Shown here in pieces: positions 42,063 to 56,368 of a DNA stretch of 64,000 nt. A model generated the notes under the pieces. The model saw only the letters and a list, made by a program, of their open reading frames with translations. It was not told the origin of the DNA and did not search any database. This DNA is from Lamellibrachia columna (Eukaryota > Annelida > Polychaeta > Sabellida > Siboglinidae). Position numbers and translations under genes: made by a program. The stretch is taken from positions 58,976,140 to 59,040,139 of the forward strand of contig OY759268.1 of the NCBI GenBank assembly GCA_963662155.1, in the 5' to 3' direction. Numbering within the stretch: position 1 is the stretch's first letter; each line of letters begins with the position of its first letter.

Positions 42063-44199
42063 CATAATGACATGTCACCTCTCTCTCTCGGGGGTGTCAC
42101 ATCCTCTCTCTCTCGGGGGTGGCACATCCTCTCTCACTCGGGGGTGGCACCTCCTCTCTCTCTCGGGGGTGGCACATCCTCTCTCCCTCGGGGTGGCACA
42201 TCCTCTCTCTCTCGGGGTGGCACATCCTCTCTCTCTCGGGGGTTGCACATCCTCTCTCTCTCGGGGGTTGCACATCCTTTCTCTCTCGGGGGTGGCACAT
42301 CCTCTCTCTCTTGGGGGTGGCACATCCTCTCTCTCTCTCGGGTTGTGGCACATCATCCTCACTGCGGCTGTTGTCGGCCACAGCTGCAAAATAGACAACA
42401 ATAAATAAAAGAAGCAGCTGTAATTATGATGGTGTTGATATGATCTCTGTGTTTTTAACACATTTCATATAACTCAACATATGAAACACAGACAATATTC
42501 TTAAAATCACAACTGAAATGTTACTATGAATAAAACACTGTATTGTGATCACAAGGCGAGTCATTCCTAGATCGTATCATTATCAGTAGAAAGAGCCGAT
42601 GAAGTGATGAATTTAATAATCATTTTAATAATAATTTAATTATTAAGCAATTATATAAGCTAATATATAATTATTAATGTAACTCGAATAGCTCACACAC
42701 ATACCAAATGTTGGTTTTCTGCAGTTTCCCAAATCGGATGTTGATGCAACTGGTGTATGGGAGCCTGGAATACATTTAGACGAAACACTGACAGTGGTCG
42801 TTACAGCATAATACTTTTTATTTCGGACAAAACCCATGCACATACTCATATACTGCCGTCATTAATACTATACAATCTCACAGACCTTAGTTACTGTAAC
42901 CAGTGCAATTAGTCTGTAGTTATTAACATCGTTAGTGTCACCAGATTTATTTTTTATCAAAGGTATGACTGTTAATGGCTGGTGGTCTCTTTATGCAGGT
43001 AGTCACTTGAGCAGGTTTGACTGTCTATATACACTAGATAGAGAGAACTGTCTGTGCTCAAATTGGAAGCAAGTGGGACAAAGACCTGGTGAATGACATC
43101 AAGACATAAGTGACAGAATGTATGATCCCAAACTTGAAGTCAAAGCTTAGGAATACTACAACACAAACATGTGTTTCCAAACACCAACATGAATCAAATC
43201 TAAAACAACACTGAAATAAAATATCAGAACCAATAAATAAAAAAATAAGCAAAGGCTTACTTTTTGCCTGCATCATCAGATCCAGATGTATTGGCCGCTG
43301 TATCGATATATTGCACCGAAGAATACAACACTATTTTCACTGTTTTCAAATAAAGCAGCACCAAGACAAAAAATTATGTAAGTTTGAAGGATACTTGTCA
43401 GAATAAGATTTTTTCAATGTACATATATTTAAGTGTTGGATTTATGTTTGTTGATAATTAAAGATCGAATGAAAGAACCAATACCACGTGTGTCCAACCA
43501 GGTATGTTAATCAGAACACCAACAGGAATTGAACCCGCCACAACACTTAAGTAAAGGTTCAAGAACATTAGAACACAAACATGTGTACCTAAAACATGAA
43601 GTAAAAACTTAGGAATATCAGAACACAAACATGTGTATCTAAAACATGAAGTAAAAGCTTAGGAATATCAGAACACAAACATGTGTTTCCGAACACCAAC
43701 ATGAATCGAACCTGCAACAACACTGAAATGAAACCATGTCAGTTACAACAGTTTAAATAAGGCAACCAACTTACCCTTCAGTGACAGACATCTGGACTGA
43801 GTGAACACTCAAGTTGGGGATTTTGTGAAGTGAATCTAAAGACACATTTGCAATAAAGTTATTGCTTGTGATATATATTGTACATATGTTAATGGGACTG
43901 AATTAGTGTATTTACATAAATCTGTAATTGTGTCTCAAAATCTATGAAACCCTACAACCCTGTTAGCCACATTGATCACACTTTTAATCAATATTAAATA
44001 AGTTAGTTTCAATTGTTGACTAAAATTAATTGAAGCTAATTTAATCTAACTTACCATCAAATGATACAGATGCATCAACAAGTTCTTCTGATTGTTTTGG
44101 TGAAGAAGTCTTCTGCAAAGGTAAAAAATATGAATTTATATTCAATCGACTGCGGATGTTACTTAAACTATTCACAGGCTGCATATTTGGACATAGATT
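42063..44199. repeat. Micro-exon block, inner copy in right arm
   Basis: Mirror of about 14,420-16,556. It is a direct (same-arm) duplicate of 55,562-57,841. Confidence 0.8.
42079..42383 (-). CDS. 25-bp minisatellite exon, inner copy, right arm
   Basis: Mirror of 16,236-16,540, identical in length and borders. Confidence 0.4.
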
Positions 44200-45284
44200 T
44201 GCGATAGGCTAAATCAGTTGATGAAGTTTTAAATGGAGCTTATTAATTAGATTATTTAATTAGACTTATTAAACACTTACAAAATCGGATTCACTGTCAC
44301 TGGCAAACAGATTGTAGTCATCAGACAAGTCTGATGACTGATCTGCAAGAAAACTGTTTTTATATAGTCAACATTATGGTTAACATATGACAGATAATTA
44401 GACAAATGTGCTTTCTGATATACAGGCTTCTAAGCAAAAGATGAAAGGTGATTGAATATTGTTAAAGGGCTTTGCATGCAAGTGAAATAATGACAGAATG
44501 AACAACTTATAACCTTGCAGCTGACCCACTCTAAAGGCGCATACTGGGCTGAATGCTAAACACCGATCCAAGTATTAAAAGATAAATACCGTCATTGACA
44601 TCACTTAAATCACTTCTTTCATTGACACTGGTTGCTCCACACACTGGAGTCAGTTCAGTGCAACCTTCACGGTGTCATCCTAGCACAAACAATTATACAT
44701 TATTCTGTTGATGAAAGTAATGTACAAATAACTCAACTGATACAAATTTTATGTTCACAAAAACAATGTTGGACATGTTTGTCACAATGATAATCTGGAA
44801 TAATTTTAAGATGGTGAAAAAGAAGGATGATCTTCGAAACAAATTTTAATTAACGTTTAGCCAAAGTAATAATGCCAGAGTATTAGATATAGATTTGTGT
44901 TAATGTAATAGAAACAGTAAGAAATAATAAATAATAGCAAATTTTTTTAATATGTAATACTAATTGTCTGACCCTGACTGAGTATTTTAATATTAAAACC
45001 TTTTAATTTAATATTTATTCATAGCTTTGATATTTATATTCTATTATTATTAATGTTGCAAATTAGTTATCACATAAAGTTATGCTCAATGCATATACAA
45101 GATGTATATTTAATGTGTATCACTGTGTAGATGATGTCAATTAAAGGATCATATTTGTCAATGTATTTTTAGAGTCATATCTGTTGCACTACTAACATGA
45201 CATGACACTGACAAAAACCATACCATTTGCTGGCCTCTTGTGAACAGAAACATCCTTTTCTTTGCCATGTTGCTGTGTCATCAG
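42705..45284 (-). CDS. Right-arm micro-exon series
   Basis: Mirrors of the left-arm exons on the minus strand, in transcription order: 45,224-45,284 (LMTQQHGKEK..), 44,590-44,664, 44,281-44,342 (..FASDSESDF), 44,055-44,112, 43,775-43,835 and 42,705-42,764, with the acceptor-less copy at 43,261-43,308 and the RT scrap near 42,854-42,949. Splice dinucleotides are the same as in the left arm. Confidence 0.4.
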
Positions 45285-46387
45285 CTATGAAAAAAGAATT
45301 AAGTGTTTTTTCCAAAACAAATTGTTGTGTTGTGGTCACCTCAATATTGACTATTAAGTATTATCTGACATGTCACGTGTGAACCATGTAGAGTATTTGC
45401 AACAAAAGTTGTGCACAAAGTAAACTTGTAGCTACTAGCTAATACACATGTCTGAATAGAGGGTGTGTGTGTGACGTCACCACTTTTGTAATATAACATA
45501 TGGAGTACAAGCTGGAATACACTCTCATTGTGAGTGTACAGTCATCCAGTGTATAGTTGTCTTTGTGTTGCACTGCAACCAGCATTTACTTTGTTGTATC
45601 GAAAGAGTTTGTGAATAGCATTGTTATTTGTGAAGTATATATATTTTTTGAGAAATGATCTGACATAGATAATCATTTGTTGTACTATAGTATAGACTGC
45701 TGACAATTGATACTTCACAAGGGAAACAGACAACTATTGGAGGAATGGCATCAAATACCTGTACCTTACCCATTCCCTAGTAGCAGATCTATACAGACGC
45801 ACCAACCTTCAAGATGAACTTGTCAAAGCCATTGCTTTACATTTTTAGTTTTGCAGAAAATTATGTAAGTGCTTTATTTTGGTTGCATGTCCCAACTTCG
45901 TACGTCGCACAATTCCGGGACAAATTGGTATTTACCTTTGAGTGGCTACGTTAAACTGTGACATGCACATTGCATTCTGGGAGATACAAGGGTCATAATT
46001 TCAAATAATGTACACAAAGTGATAGGCATATTTCTTCATGTTTAATTTTAAAAACACTTCTACTTATTAAATGTTACATACACTCAATTTAACATATGGC
46101 ATCCACTGGCCTAGTAAAGTCTTCCTGCAAGACACAGAGAGACAGAGAATGAACTGGATGGACAACAACAAAGACAAGACAGGACTTGACTTCCATAAGA
46201 CACAAGTGGCAGCAAGGGACTGACAAAGGTGGAGACAGATTGTCAGATCATCAGGGGGCTGCCCTTGTATGTGAAACAATCAATCAAACAGACTCAGAAT
46301 CTCCCAGTGTGTTTCAAATAGGACTTGCACAAAATGTCTTGTACTAGAGGTAAGTTTTATTTGGAGAATATTTGACGTGACACTCAC

Positions 46388-46497
46388 TGTGCGCTGTTTC
46401 TCACCCTCTCGCATCCAGAAGTTGTGTTCTAAGAGGGCGTACACGATCCGGCCGACCCCATACGATGGCTCCACAACCGATGGAACAATTTCTTCAA
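46388..46497 (-). CDS. GARS1: Glycyl-tRNA synthetase motif-3 exon, right arm
   Basis: Mirror of 12,122-12,231. Residues [16 protein letters not shown] and REGEKQRT are unchanged; SNPs fall only in the flanking intron (for example just before the acceptor tract and after the donor). Confidence 0.75.
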
Positions 46498-46548
46498 CTA
46501 CAAAGAAATGATTTCTTTTAATAGTCATTCACTGCTTTATGATTTGAG

Positions 46549-46923
46549 CCAAACTCCCCACCAGTGGCGCCACATAGTGAATGTAATGTAAATCATGATT
46601 TCTCCACTGCCACAACTTACATATTTATGATGTACAGAATCTGCACATCATCATTTCATTTAGTAAACTCCTAATTGTTTTCAATAAATATCTTAGTTTC
46701 AATTGTGGATAGTGTTTACTTGTGTGTAGGAACAAAATAACATTAGTTTTTGTTTGAACCTATGTTACGTATACTCAAGTTCACAGTTGCAATGACGTAA
46801 CAAGTCAACAAACAACAATCACGTTGCCCAGTTAACATACCACTCAACACTGTCCATTTTGAATTCATAATCAAGTTGTGGCAGTGGTGATATGCTGAGT
46901 GGCGCCACTGTCTGGGAGTTTGG
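46549..46923. mobile_element. 375-bp MITE, right arm
   Basis: Mirror of 11,696-12,070 with the same flanking ATTTGAG duplication. Confidence 0.7.
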
Positions 46924-47468
46924 ATTTGAGGACAGGTATAACTGTAATTTTCTATCTTTCTTGTTACAAGTCGCAAATATGTAATTTTTTTACAAATAAG
47001 TGTCAGAAAAAAAAAATTACCCAGTTATGACAAGTCACATGACCCAAGATGGCCAGCAAAGAGAAATCTATAGGGTATTTTCATGTCACTAGTTCAAGGT
47101 TATTTCTGGATATAAGTTGATATTTTGACAGTATGATGCCAATAAATTATATTTCAACCTGAACTAAAAGAAACAAGATCAGATCAATATTAAAACAAAT
47201 ACGATTTTTTTATGTACAAAGGTTACAGAAACACATATTCGTCATGGACACAACATGCTATATCTCTATAAATAACTGAACAATATCAATCATTTTAGTC
47301 CAACTTCTTCAACTTGTATAGCTTCAACAATATGCCAATTTTCACAAACATCAGTCAACAACTTTTCTAGATATCTTGACATAAGGCTACACACACGGCT
47401 CCAAAAAACAAAATGGAGAAAACTGTGTTTAAATGCTTCGTACGTGTGTACCGACAACACTACTTCGT

Positions 47469-47948
47469 TTAGAAAGCTCCAACTTCATAGCTACCATCAC
47501 TAGTGCTTGTACCAGCCTGTACAACCTGCCTCCTCTTTCTACTGATCTTGGCTGCTTCTGTTGCTTGCTTTTCAGCTGACAACACCCGCTTTCGGTCAAT
47601 GCAGAGGAAACCTACTTTTGTGAAAGCACCCTGCTCAAGACTTAGCATCTGAAATATGGGCAACCTTCCCATTTCCCCCTCATTATGCACAATAGCTGCA
47701 TCATACACTGCTACTTCTAGCCTCATTCTGCCCACAAACACACTCTTTGGGCATCGATTCCAGATCAAATGGTGGAAACTCTCATTTGACTTTTGTGTTC
47801 CACCATGCGTGCACTCGGACAACAAACTGTCAGTGCTCAGTGTCTCAAACACAGGTTTGATTGCCTTCAGCACAAACTTAGGCAGAGACTTCCTGTTGGC
47901 TCTGTCCACATCACTATAGTATAGTGTGCCGGGCACCAGCCACCACAA
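47469..47948 (-). pseudogene. Mutator-like transposase C-terminal part, right arm
   Basis: Mirror of 10,671-11,150; the protein is identical, including CTHGGTQKSNESFHHLIWNR. Confidence 0.75.
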
Positions 47949-47960
47949 TCCCTGTGGTCC

Positions 47961-48214
47961 TTACCTCGGAGCTTCCAGATGGCCATCACTGCCGTTTTCA
48001 TTTTGCCTACAAGTGTTTTTCAAGTTCATAACAGCATTACATGCCCTGCATGTAAAACGTACAGTAGTTGCAACGCCTGCACCCAACTTAGTTGCATCAT
48101 ACCCACTGTGCTGACATGTGGGACACGGGAACTGCTGTACGAACTCCACGAGTGGTCGAATGTCAAACAACCGGTATCCACTCATATATTAGATTATATG
48201 GGTTTCTGGCTATT
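47961..48214 (-). pseudogene. Mutator-like transposase N-terminal zinc part, right arm
   Basis: Mirror of 10,405-10,658, start codon at 48,185. Confidence 0.65.
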
Positions 48215-48319
48215 CTGAAAGACATTTTGAAGAGGACACAAGTACCACATTTGATTTAGCCTAGGTTTAGCCTACAACTTAGAGTATGTCAATGTGCTTT
48301 AGTCTGGACTCTGGTGTAA

Positions 48320-49744
48320 ATGACATTTAACTATAAACTCATTAAGATACCACATCACGTGACAGAGAACCAGATAGACCACATCTGCATAGGCAAGACA
48401 TTCAGAAGGTCCCTTCAGGACGTGAGAGTGAAGAGAGGAGCCGATGCTGCGTCTGACCACCACCTGCTTGTTGCCATACTGAAGCTGAAACTTAAGAAAA
48501 ACCGAATGGAGACAGCAGTGAAGCGAAAAAAGTACAATGTCAGCTTCCTGAAGGATGCACAGACAAGAGAGGAATACAGATTGAAGCTCACCAACAGATT
48601 CCAAGTGCTGCAAGAGCTGCTCGAAGAAGAAACTGACCTAAACAAGCAGTGGCAGAACATAAAAGAGACATGGACATCAACCTGCCAGGAAGTTGTTGGC
48701 CCCAGGACACCGCAGCAGAAAGAGTGGATTTCAGTGGAAACTTTGCGCAAGGTCCAGATGCGGAAGGAGAAGAAAACAGCAGTAAACAACAGCCGCACAA
48801 GAACAGCAAAGGCAAAAGCGCAAGAAGAATATGCAGAAGTCAACAGAGAAGTAAAGAAGAGCATAAAGGTGGACAAGAGAAACTACATCGACAGCCTGGC
48901 AGAGGAAGCGGAACAGGCAGCAGGAAGAGGAAACATGAAAGAGCTTTACGACACTACCAGGAAACTGTCAGGCAAGTACTGCCACCCAGAGCGACCAGTG
49001 AAGGACAAAGAGGGAAATGCTATCATAGGAAATGAACAACAGCTGGACAGATGGGCCGAGCATTTCGAGGAACTCCTGAACAGACCCGCCCCGCCAAACC
49101 CGCCTGTCATCCACCCAGCAGAAGATGACCTACCTATTAACTGCGACAGACCTGCCAGAGAAGAAATCAAGAAAGCTATACAACAGCTGAAGACCAATAA
49201 GGCATCAGGGCCAGATGATATTCCGGCAGAAGCACTCAAGGCAGTTGTGGACACTTCCGTGGAACTACTTTACCCTCTATTTGGGAAGATATGGGAAGAG
49301 GAAGAAGTGCCAGCAGACTGGAGAGAAGGCTACCTCATCAAGATCCCCAAGAAAGGAGACCTCAGAAATTGTGCTAACTACAGAGGGATCACACTCCTGT
49401 CAGTGCCAGGGAAAGTCTTCAACAGGATCATCTTGGAAAGGATGAAAGATATGGTCGACCCAATGCTTAGAGACCAGCAAGCCGGATTCCGCCAGAACAG
49501 ATCATGTTTAGACCAGATCGCAACATTGCGCATCATAGTAGAACAATCCTTAGAATGGAACTCTTCCCTCTACGTGAACTTCGTTGACTATGAAAAGGCA
49601 TTTGACAGTGTTGACAGGAAGACCCTCTGGAAACTGCTACGACACTATGGGGTACCCACTAAACTGGTCAACCTAATCAAGAACAGCTATGACGGAACAG
49701 GCTGTAGGGTAATCCATGGAGGACAGTTCACCTGTCGCTTCTAG
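48320..49744 (+). pseudogene. RTE-like endonuclease end to RT, right arm
   Basis: 474 codons, translated identically to the left arm. First RT Asp in VNFVDYEKAFDSVDR. Confidence 0.9.
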
Positions 49745-49813
49745 GTAAAGACTGGAGTAAGACAAGGCTGCCTGCTGTCCCCATTCCTCTTCCTCCTGGC
49801 CATTGACTGAATT

Positions 49814-50671
49814 ATGAAGATGACCACAGTACAGAGGACAAGTGGGATCCAGTGGACACTATGGACGCAACTTGAAGACCTGGACTTCGCCGATGACTTG
49901 GCACTGCTGTCTCACAGCCATCAACAGATGCAGGACAAGACGACAGAACTGGCAGCTGTCTCCTTACAAGTGGGCCTGAACATCCACAAAGGAAAGACCA
50001 AGGTCCTCAGGATGAATGCAGCCAGCACTGACCCAGTCACACTGGAGGGAAATGCACTGGAGGAGGTAGAGACCTTCACATACCTCGGCAGTGTCATCAA
50101 CAAGCGGGGCGGCACAGACGCAGACGTCAGAGCAAGGATAGGCAAGGCAAGAGTGGCATTCCTGCAACTGAAGAACATCTGGAGCTCCAGGGTACTGTCA
50201 TCACGCACAAAGATCCGGTTGTTCAACTCCAACGTGAAGATGGTCTTGTTGTATGGAGCAGAGACATGGAGGATAACCAACACCACCATCAACAAAGTGC
50301 AGACCTTTGTCAACAACTGCCTGAGAAGAATCCTCCAGATCCACTGGCCAGACACCATCAGCAACAGTGAATTGTGGGAAAAGACACAACAACGACCTGT
50401 CGAAGAGGAAATCAGAAGAAGAAGATGGGCCTGGATTGGCCACTCGCTCCGAAAACCAGTAACAAGCACCACCAGGCAAGCGCTGACATGGAATCCTCAA
50501 GGCAAACGGAGAAGAGGACGACCAAGAAACACGTGGCGACGGGACCTCCAGGCAGACACCAGGAAGATGGGCTACACCTGGAACCAGTTAGAGAGGATGG
50601 CCCAGGACAGGGGACTCTGGCGATCTGTTGTCGACGGCCTATGCCCCAAGAGGGGCGATGGGCATAAGTAA
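49814..50671 (+). pseudogene. RTE-like RT catalytic pair and C-terminus, right arm
   Basis: 285 codons, identical in translation to the left arm; [10 protein letters not shown] near the start. Confidence 0.85.
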
Positions 50672-50882
50672 GTAAGTAAGTCATTAAGATAATATTTTAC
50701 ATTAACAATTACTATAAGCGATACCAACAATGTCATTTGCAGCAATACAATGCAGACAGTACCAACCCAGGCTCAGACCAAGAGACTACAACTTCAAGTT
50801 ATTGTTAGGCCTACATCTTACATTTGTTTACAAAATTAATAGAGCACTTATTTTTTAGTAAATAAACAACTCCTATACATAC

Positions 50883-51179
50883 CTGAAGATGCTTGACAAT
50901 CCCATGTATGATAGTTGACTGAATGATCACTGTACCTAGTACATCAAGTCAAAAATAAACAGAGCAAAATAAATTGTCTGCAACTTTCTTCCGCGTGTTG
51001 TCAGAGCCGAAAGTAATCCAAGACCAAGCATCGCCATAAGCTCGACTCTGATTGGCTCATCCACGAGCTCTGCCTATCTTGTTGTACAAACAACCAATAG
51101 AAACCAAGATTTCAAAAAACTTGCTGGCTGCATTAAGGACGCTATATAGTGCAAAATAAGCAGCTTGTGAAAACCTGAT
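50883..51179 (-). promoter_or_regulatory. Possible Mutator transposase promoter/leader, right arm
   Basis: Mirror of 7,440-7,736 with the same TATATA, CCAAT boxes and donor. Confidence 0.25.
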
Positions 51180-52017
51180 GTAAATTGGTTGAGTAGATCG
51201 TGATATATTCGTTTAAAATTATGCATATTTAATTAGGCAACTAATACAAGTCATACATTAGATTATTATTGTGGTTACTAAAATGCACATTTATTAATAT
51301 GTATAAGTTTCATTTCGATGTTAATTTAACAGTGTGCATAGAATGATAACTATGTCTCATTATGGTGAAGAAATAAAAAATTTCATGTAAAAAAAAATAA
51401 TAATATTTAGGGGGTTATACCTGTCCTTGAGTTGAGTGAACACTGACAATGTTGTTGTTATTGTGTAAACATCGTTCTAGTACTGGATGCTGCATACTTC
51501 TTTCTAGCTATGTTATTATTGTGGACACACTCGTGGTATGGTGTGTGGGCTGTGTGTTATTTTGTTCTATGCTACATAACTATCACATTTGTTTTATATT
51601 TAGATTATCTATTTATCAGCAACAGTTGTTGCGTAAACCTCTGAAATGACTAAAAACCTGGTAAAAATAGACTCGTGTTTAGTTTGTGAGAGTAATCCTT
51701 TTGTAAAATGTGGACTATGTGAGTCTACCTTTCATAAGACTTGTACCAATATAACACAATATCAGTTTATGTTAATGCTCAGAAAAAATGTATTTACCGC
51801 TGTCCAACCTGCTGTGAGGTTTTCCCATTTGAAGATATGAGCAATGATGAACATATTTTTTTAAACTCACCAATTGAACAAGATTATCAAGTTTATAAAT
51901 TAGTTGATATATGTTCCCAGAATTTAGCTCTTCCAACTATTCTGATTATAATAGTTTCAACTTTGAAAATGATATTGATCCAGCTACCAACTTCTACAAT
52001 AATTACATCTGAATACA

Positions 52018-52665
52018 ATACAAGAATTACATCTGAAATTTGATATCATCGCTGTATCTGAAACATGGGCTGAACTGGATGTCATTGATGATTTTAATCT
52101 AACTGACTACAGTGCTTAACATGTAACTAGAGAAACCCGTAAGGGTGGTGTTGCATTATATATATGCATCGAACTAACATGCAGACTACTTGAAACAAAA
52201 ACCATGAAAGTTGAAAACATTTTTGAATGTGTTACTGTACAAATAGCCATAAAGAATCACACTAATGTTATTATCAACTGTATATACAGAACCCCTGGTT
52301 CAAATTTAGATATATCTTGTAAAAAAATAGAACACATTTTAGGTGATGTAAAAGCACTCAAAACAATATTTCTGTGTGGGGACCTGAATATTGATTTGTT
52401 AAAGCATGAACACCACAGCAATATTAAACACTGTCTTGATTTGATGTATAGCCTAGGTCTTTACCCTCTAATTGATAAACCAACCAGAATTACAGACATT
52501 TCAGCTACACTAATAGACAACATATTCACAAATGAAATGCGGAACAATATCACCTGTGGTATTCTGTTTAATGATATCAGTGACCACCTGCCAATCTTTG
52601 CACTATGTGAGTATCAAATAAGGAGAAATACTAAAATGGATACTCAGTACACGAGTAATAAATAA
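52018..52665 (+). pseudogene. LINE B endonuclease, right arm
   Basis: AVSETWAELDVIDDF, a TAA, GGVALYI, then the open frame 52,204-52,665 with CGDLNIDLLKH and SDHLPIFAL. Interruptions are shared with the left copy. Confidence 0.8.
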
Positions 52666-53376
52666 AGACACCATAACTTTACTTACACAAGAACTAAGCT
52701 TACAATCATGGGATGATATTTTAAACTTATATGATGTAAATCAGGCATATGATTTATTCTTAAACAAATTCATGGGTTTGTTTAACAAGCATTGCCCTAT
52801 GAAAAGAATTTACGAAAAAGTAACATTTATAAGAAACCTTGGTTTAACAAAGGTTTAAAACGTGTTTGTGCCAAAAAAAGAAGCTTTACAAAGCATTTGT
52901 CATATCCTGTTCACATGAAGCTGAATTAAAATACAAATCCTACAAAAACAAATTGATGTCTATATTAAAGTTCGCCGAAAAAGCATATTACAGCGAAATG
53001 TTGGAGAAACAAAAAAACAATGTAAAGGGAATCTGGAAAATTGTAAACACAGTAATCAACAAACAATTCAATCCTCCAACTTATCCTGCCTATTTCATGG
53101 GCAATGATGAAGAGATGTGTGATAAGCAGGACATTGCAAATGGATTTAATAATTTGTTTACAAACATTGGACCCAATCTTGCAAAACAAATTACTCTACC
53201 TAAAAAGGTTTTTGATTATTTGGGAAAAGAACTTGATAAAGGTATATTTCTAAGTCCTGTTACTAAGACCAAAACATTATTAGAACTGTTCAAAATTTTA
53301 AGAGCAAAATGTCAACAGATTGTAATGATTTAAACATGAGCATGATTAAGACATTACTGCTCATGTTGTAAAACCT

Positions 53377-54489
53377 TTGAAGTACATATGTAATGTTTCT
53401 ATTAACACTGGAATATTTCCAAATCAAATGAAAATAGCTAAAGTTATTCCTATTTTTAAGTCTGGTGAGAAAGGTGTGTTTACAAATTACAGACCTATTT
53501 TTTTGTTGCCCCAATTCTCGAAAATCCTGGAGAAATTATACAATGATAGGTTAGATAGTTTTATGTTTAAATACAGCATTCTCAGCCCTAGTCAGTATGG
53601 ATTTAGATCAAACATATCAACATCACATGCCTTAATAGAATTGATTGAAGAAATTATACAGTGATAGGTTAGATAGTTTTCTATTTAAATACAGCATTCT
53701 CAGCCCTAGTCAGTATGGATTTAGATCAAACATATCAACATCACATGCCTTAATAGAATTGGTTGAAGAAATTATACAATGATAGGTAAGATAGTTTTCT
53801 ATTTAAATACAGCATTCTCAGCCCTAGTCAGTATGGATTTAGATCAAACATATCAACATCACATGCCTTAATAGAATTGGTTGAAGAAATTATACAATGA
53901 TAGGTTAGATAGTTTTCTATTTAAATACAGCATTCTCAGCCCTAGTCAGTGTGGATTTAGATCAAACATATTAACATCACATGCCTTAATAGAATTGATT
54001 GAAGAAATTATACAATGATAGGTTAGATAGTTTTCTATTTAAATACAGCATTCTCAGCCCTAGTCAGTATGAATTTAAATCAAACATATCAACATCACAT
54101 GCCTTAATAGAATTGATTGAAGAAATTACTGCTTCTCTTGATAATAATAAATATGCCATTGGCATATACCGTCAACCATAATATATTGGCAAAAAATATA
54201 CTTTTATGGCATTCATGGTGTTGCACATAAATGGATTATGAGTTACTTGGAAAACAGAAGTCAATTTGTGCACTATGAAAATTGTGACTCAGAAGTATTC
54301 AAAATATGTTGTGGTGTGCCACAAGGATCTGTTTTAGGTCCGAAGTTGTTTATTCTGTACATAAATGATATTTGTAATGTTTCAAATTTTGTTAAGTTTA
54401 TCTTATTTGCAGATGATACCAACATGTTCTACAGTAATAGTGATATAGCTGATCTTGTCCAGTTGACAAATATTGAATTAGAAAAGTAA
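53377..54489 (+). pseudogene. LINE B RT, right arm, broken by the 118-bp array
   Basis: RT fingers at 53,377-53,664, five 118-bp units to about 54,127, catalytic block 54,238-54,489 with FADDTNMF. One N-terminal residue differs from the left (Y for H in MKHICNV). Confidence 0.85.
53528..54127. repeat. 118-bp array in LINE B RT, right arm
   Basis: Mirror of 4,491-5,090, also five units. Confidence 0.95.
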
Positions 54490-54657
54490 CGTGTATGGTT
54501 TGCAGTAAACAGGCTTTCTCTCAATATATCAAAGACAATTAATGTTTTTTGGTAATCGTATTTTAAAGACACACATCTCTATACATATAAGTAAGGAAGA
54601 AATTAGTAAGGTTGAATTCAAATTTTGTTTAGGTATTTTGATTGATAATAAATTAAC

Positions 54658-55091
54658 ATGGAAAAACACATTTCTATGATAAAATGTAAACTCTCTAAGA
54701 GTTGTGCCATAATGTATAGAGCCAGCTTTGTCATTGATAAATGTGGAATGCTTATTTTATACCATTCTCTCTGTCTGCCATACATCATGTACTGCATCGA
54801 AGTATGGGGCAATACATATGCTACTAATCTAAATTGTTTAGTATTGTTACAAAAAAGGTTGTGCGTTTAATTGGTAGAGCTAAGAGGTCAGACCACACTT
54901 CTTGTCTATTCTCAGAGTTACGTATCCTGAAAGTACAAGATATTGTGGAAATACAAACTGCACTTATTATGTACAAGGCAAATAACATTTTGCTACCAGT
55001 GAATATACAAAAGTTGTTTACATTGTACAAGTCAGTCTATGTAACCAGACAAAGTCCCACTTTAAAAAAAATTATGCTCGTACCAATTTAA
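54658..55091 (+). pseudogene. LINE B ORF2 C-terminal region, right arm
   Basis: Mirror of 3,527-3,960 with the same frame break. Confidence 0.7.
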
Positions 55092-55574
55092 AGAGAATGT
55101 GTATTTCAGTTAAAGGTGTAATACTATGGAACTCTCTTCACAGCTCTTTAGTATGTTGTAGAAACGTTCGTTTAAAAAAATACACTGCTAACATTTTGGT
55201 TAGCTATGTAGTATAAATATAACAGCTTGGCTGTATAAATATTGATTTATTGTAGCCACAAAAAAAATATTGTTTTGTTTATGCTGGTCTTTACATGTTA
55301 TCCTTGAACTACGCTACAGTGACTATCTAGTCTAAACACTAATATTTCATTATTCATACTGAAATATATATAGTTAAGTTGTAATTATGCATGTTGCATA
55401 CTGTAATTATTTGCTTCTTGTTATATTTATGGTAATTGGGCAAGTGTTATAAGTGACACACTTCTTCTTGCCCTTTTCAATATCAAGACTGTCGTTTATA
55501 TTTAATGCTTGCCTATTTTTTGTGTTGTGTTGTTGTTGTTGTTGAAATAAAGATCTGATATAATGGCACGTCAC

Positions 55575-55973
55575 CTCTCTCTCTCTCGGGGGTGGCACAT
55601 CCTCTCTCTCTCGGGGGTGGCACATCCTCTCTCTCTCGGGGGTGGCACATCCTCTCTCTCTCGGGGTGGCACATCATCTCCCTCTCGGGGGTTACACATC
55701 CTATCTCTCTCGGGGGTGGCACATCCTCTCTCTCTCGGGGGTGGCACATCCTCTCTCTCTCGGGGATGGCACATCCTCTCTCTCTCGGGGGTGGCACATC
55801 CTCTCTCTCTCTCGGGGTGGCACATCCTCTCTCTCTCGGAGGTGGCACATCCTCTCTCTCTCGGAGTGGCACATCCTCTCTCTCTCTCTCTTCTCTCTCT
55901 GTCTCGGGGGTGGCACATCCTCTCTCTCTCGGGGGTGGCACATCCTCCTCACTGCGGTTGTTGTCGGCCACAT
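55575..55973 (-). CDS. 25-bp minisatellite exon, outer copy, right arm
   Basis: Mirror of 2,618-3,043, shorter by 27 bp (nine codons), so this exon-like array is polymorphic between the arms while staying in frame. Confidence 0.4.
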
Positions 55974-56308
55974 CTGCAAATTAGACAACAATAAATAAAA
56001 GAAGCAGCTGTAATTATGATGGTGTTGATATGATCTGTGTGTTTTTAACACATTTCATATAACTCAACATCTGAAACAGACAATATTCTTAAAATCACAA
56101 CAATTAAAATGTTTATTATGAATAAAACAATGTATTGTGATCACAAGGCGAGTCATTCCTAGATCATATTATTATTCACTAGAAAAAGCTGATGAAGTGA
56201 TGAAATGTTTATATTTCTATAAACATTTCATTTTAATAATAATTTAATTATTAAGCATTTATAATTATAATTATTAATCTAACTTGAATAGCTCACACAC
56301 ACACATAC

Positions 56309-56368
56309 CAAATGTTGGTTTTCTGCAGTTTCCCAAACCGGATGTTGATACAACTGGTGTACGGGAGC
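56309..56368 (-). CDS. 60-bp micro-exon, outer copy, right arm
   Basis: Mirror of 2,223-2,282 with the same borders. Confidence 0.4.

Larger units (their letters stand above)
48314..50684 (+). mobile_element. 5'-truncated RTE-like LINE, right copy
   Basis: Mirror of 7,935-10,305. Two ORFs (48,320-49,744 and 49,814-50,671) lie in one frame, interrupted by TAG at 49,742 and TGA at 49,808. The 3' end is TAAGTAAGTAAGT. Confidence 0.85.
51429..55561 (+). mobile_element. Decayed CR1/Jockey-like LINE (family B), right copy
   Basis: Mirror of 3,057-7,190. Order: PHD-like finger (51,646-51,840), endonuclease (about 52,018-52,665), linker (52,866-53,333), RT fingers (53,377-53,664), 118-bp array (53,528-54,127), RT catalytic block (54,238-54,489), C-terminal part (54,658-55,091), 3' hairpin and TTG tail (about 55,438-55,550). 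Confidence 0.8.
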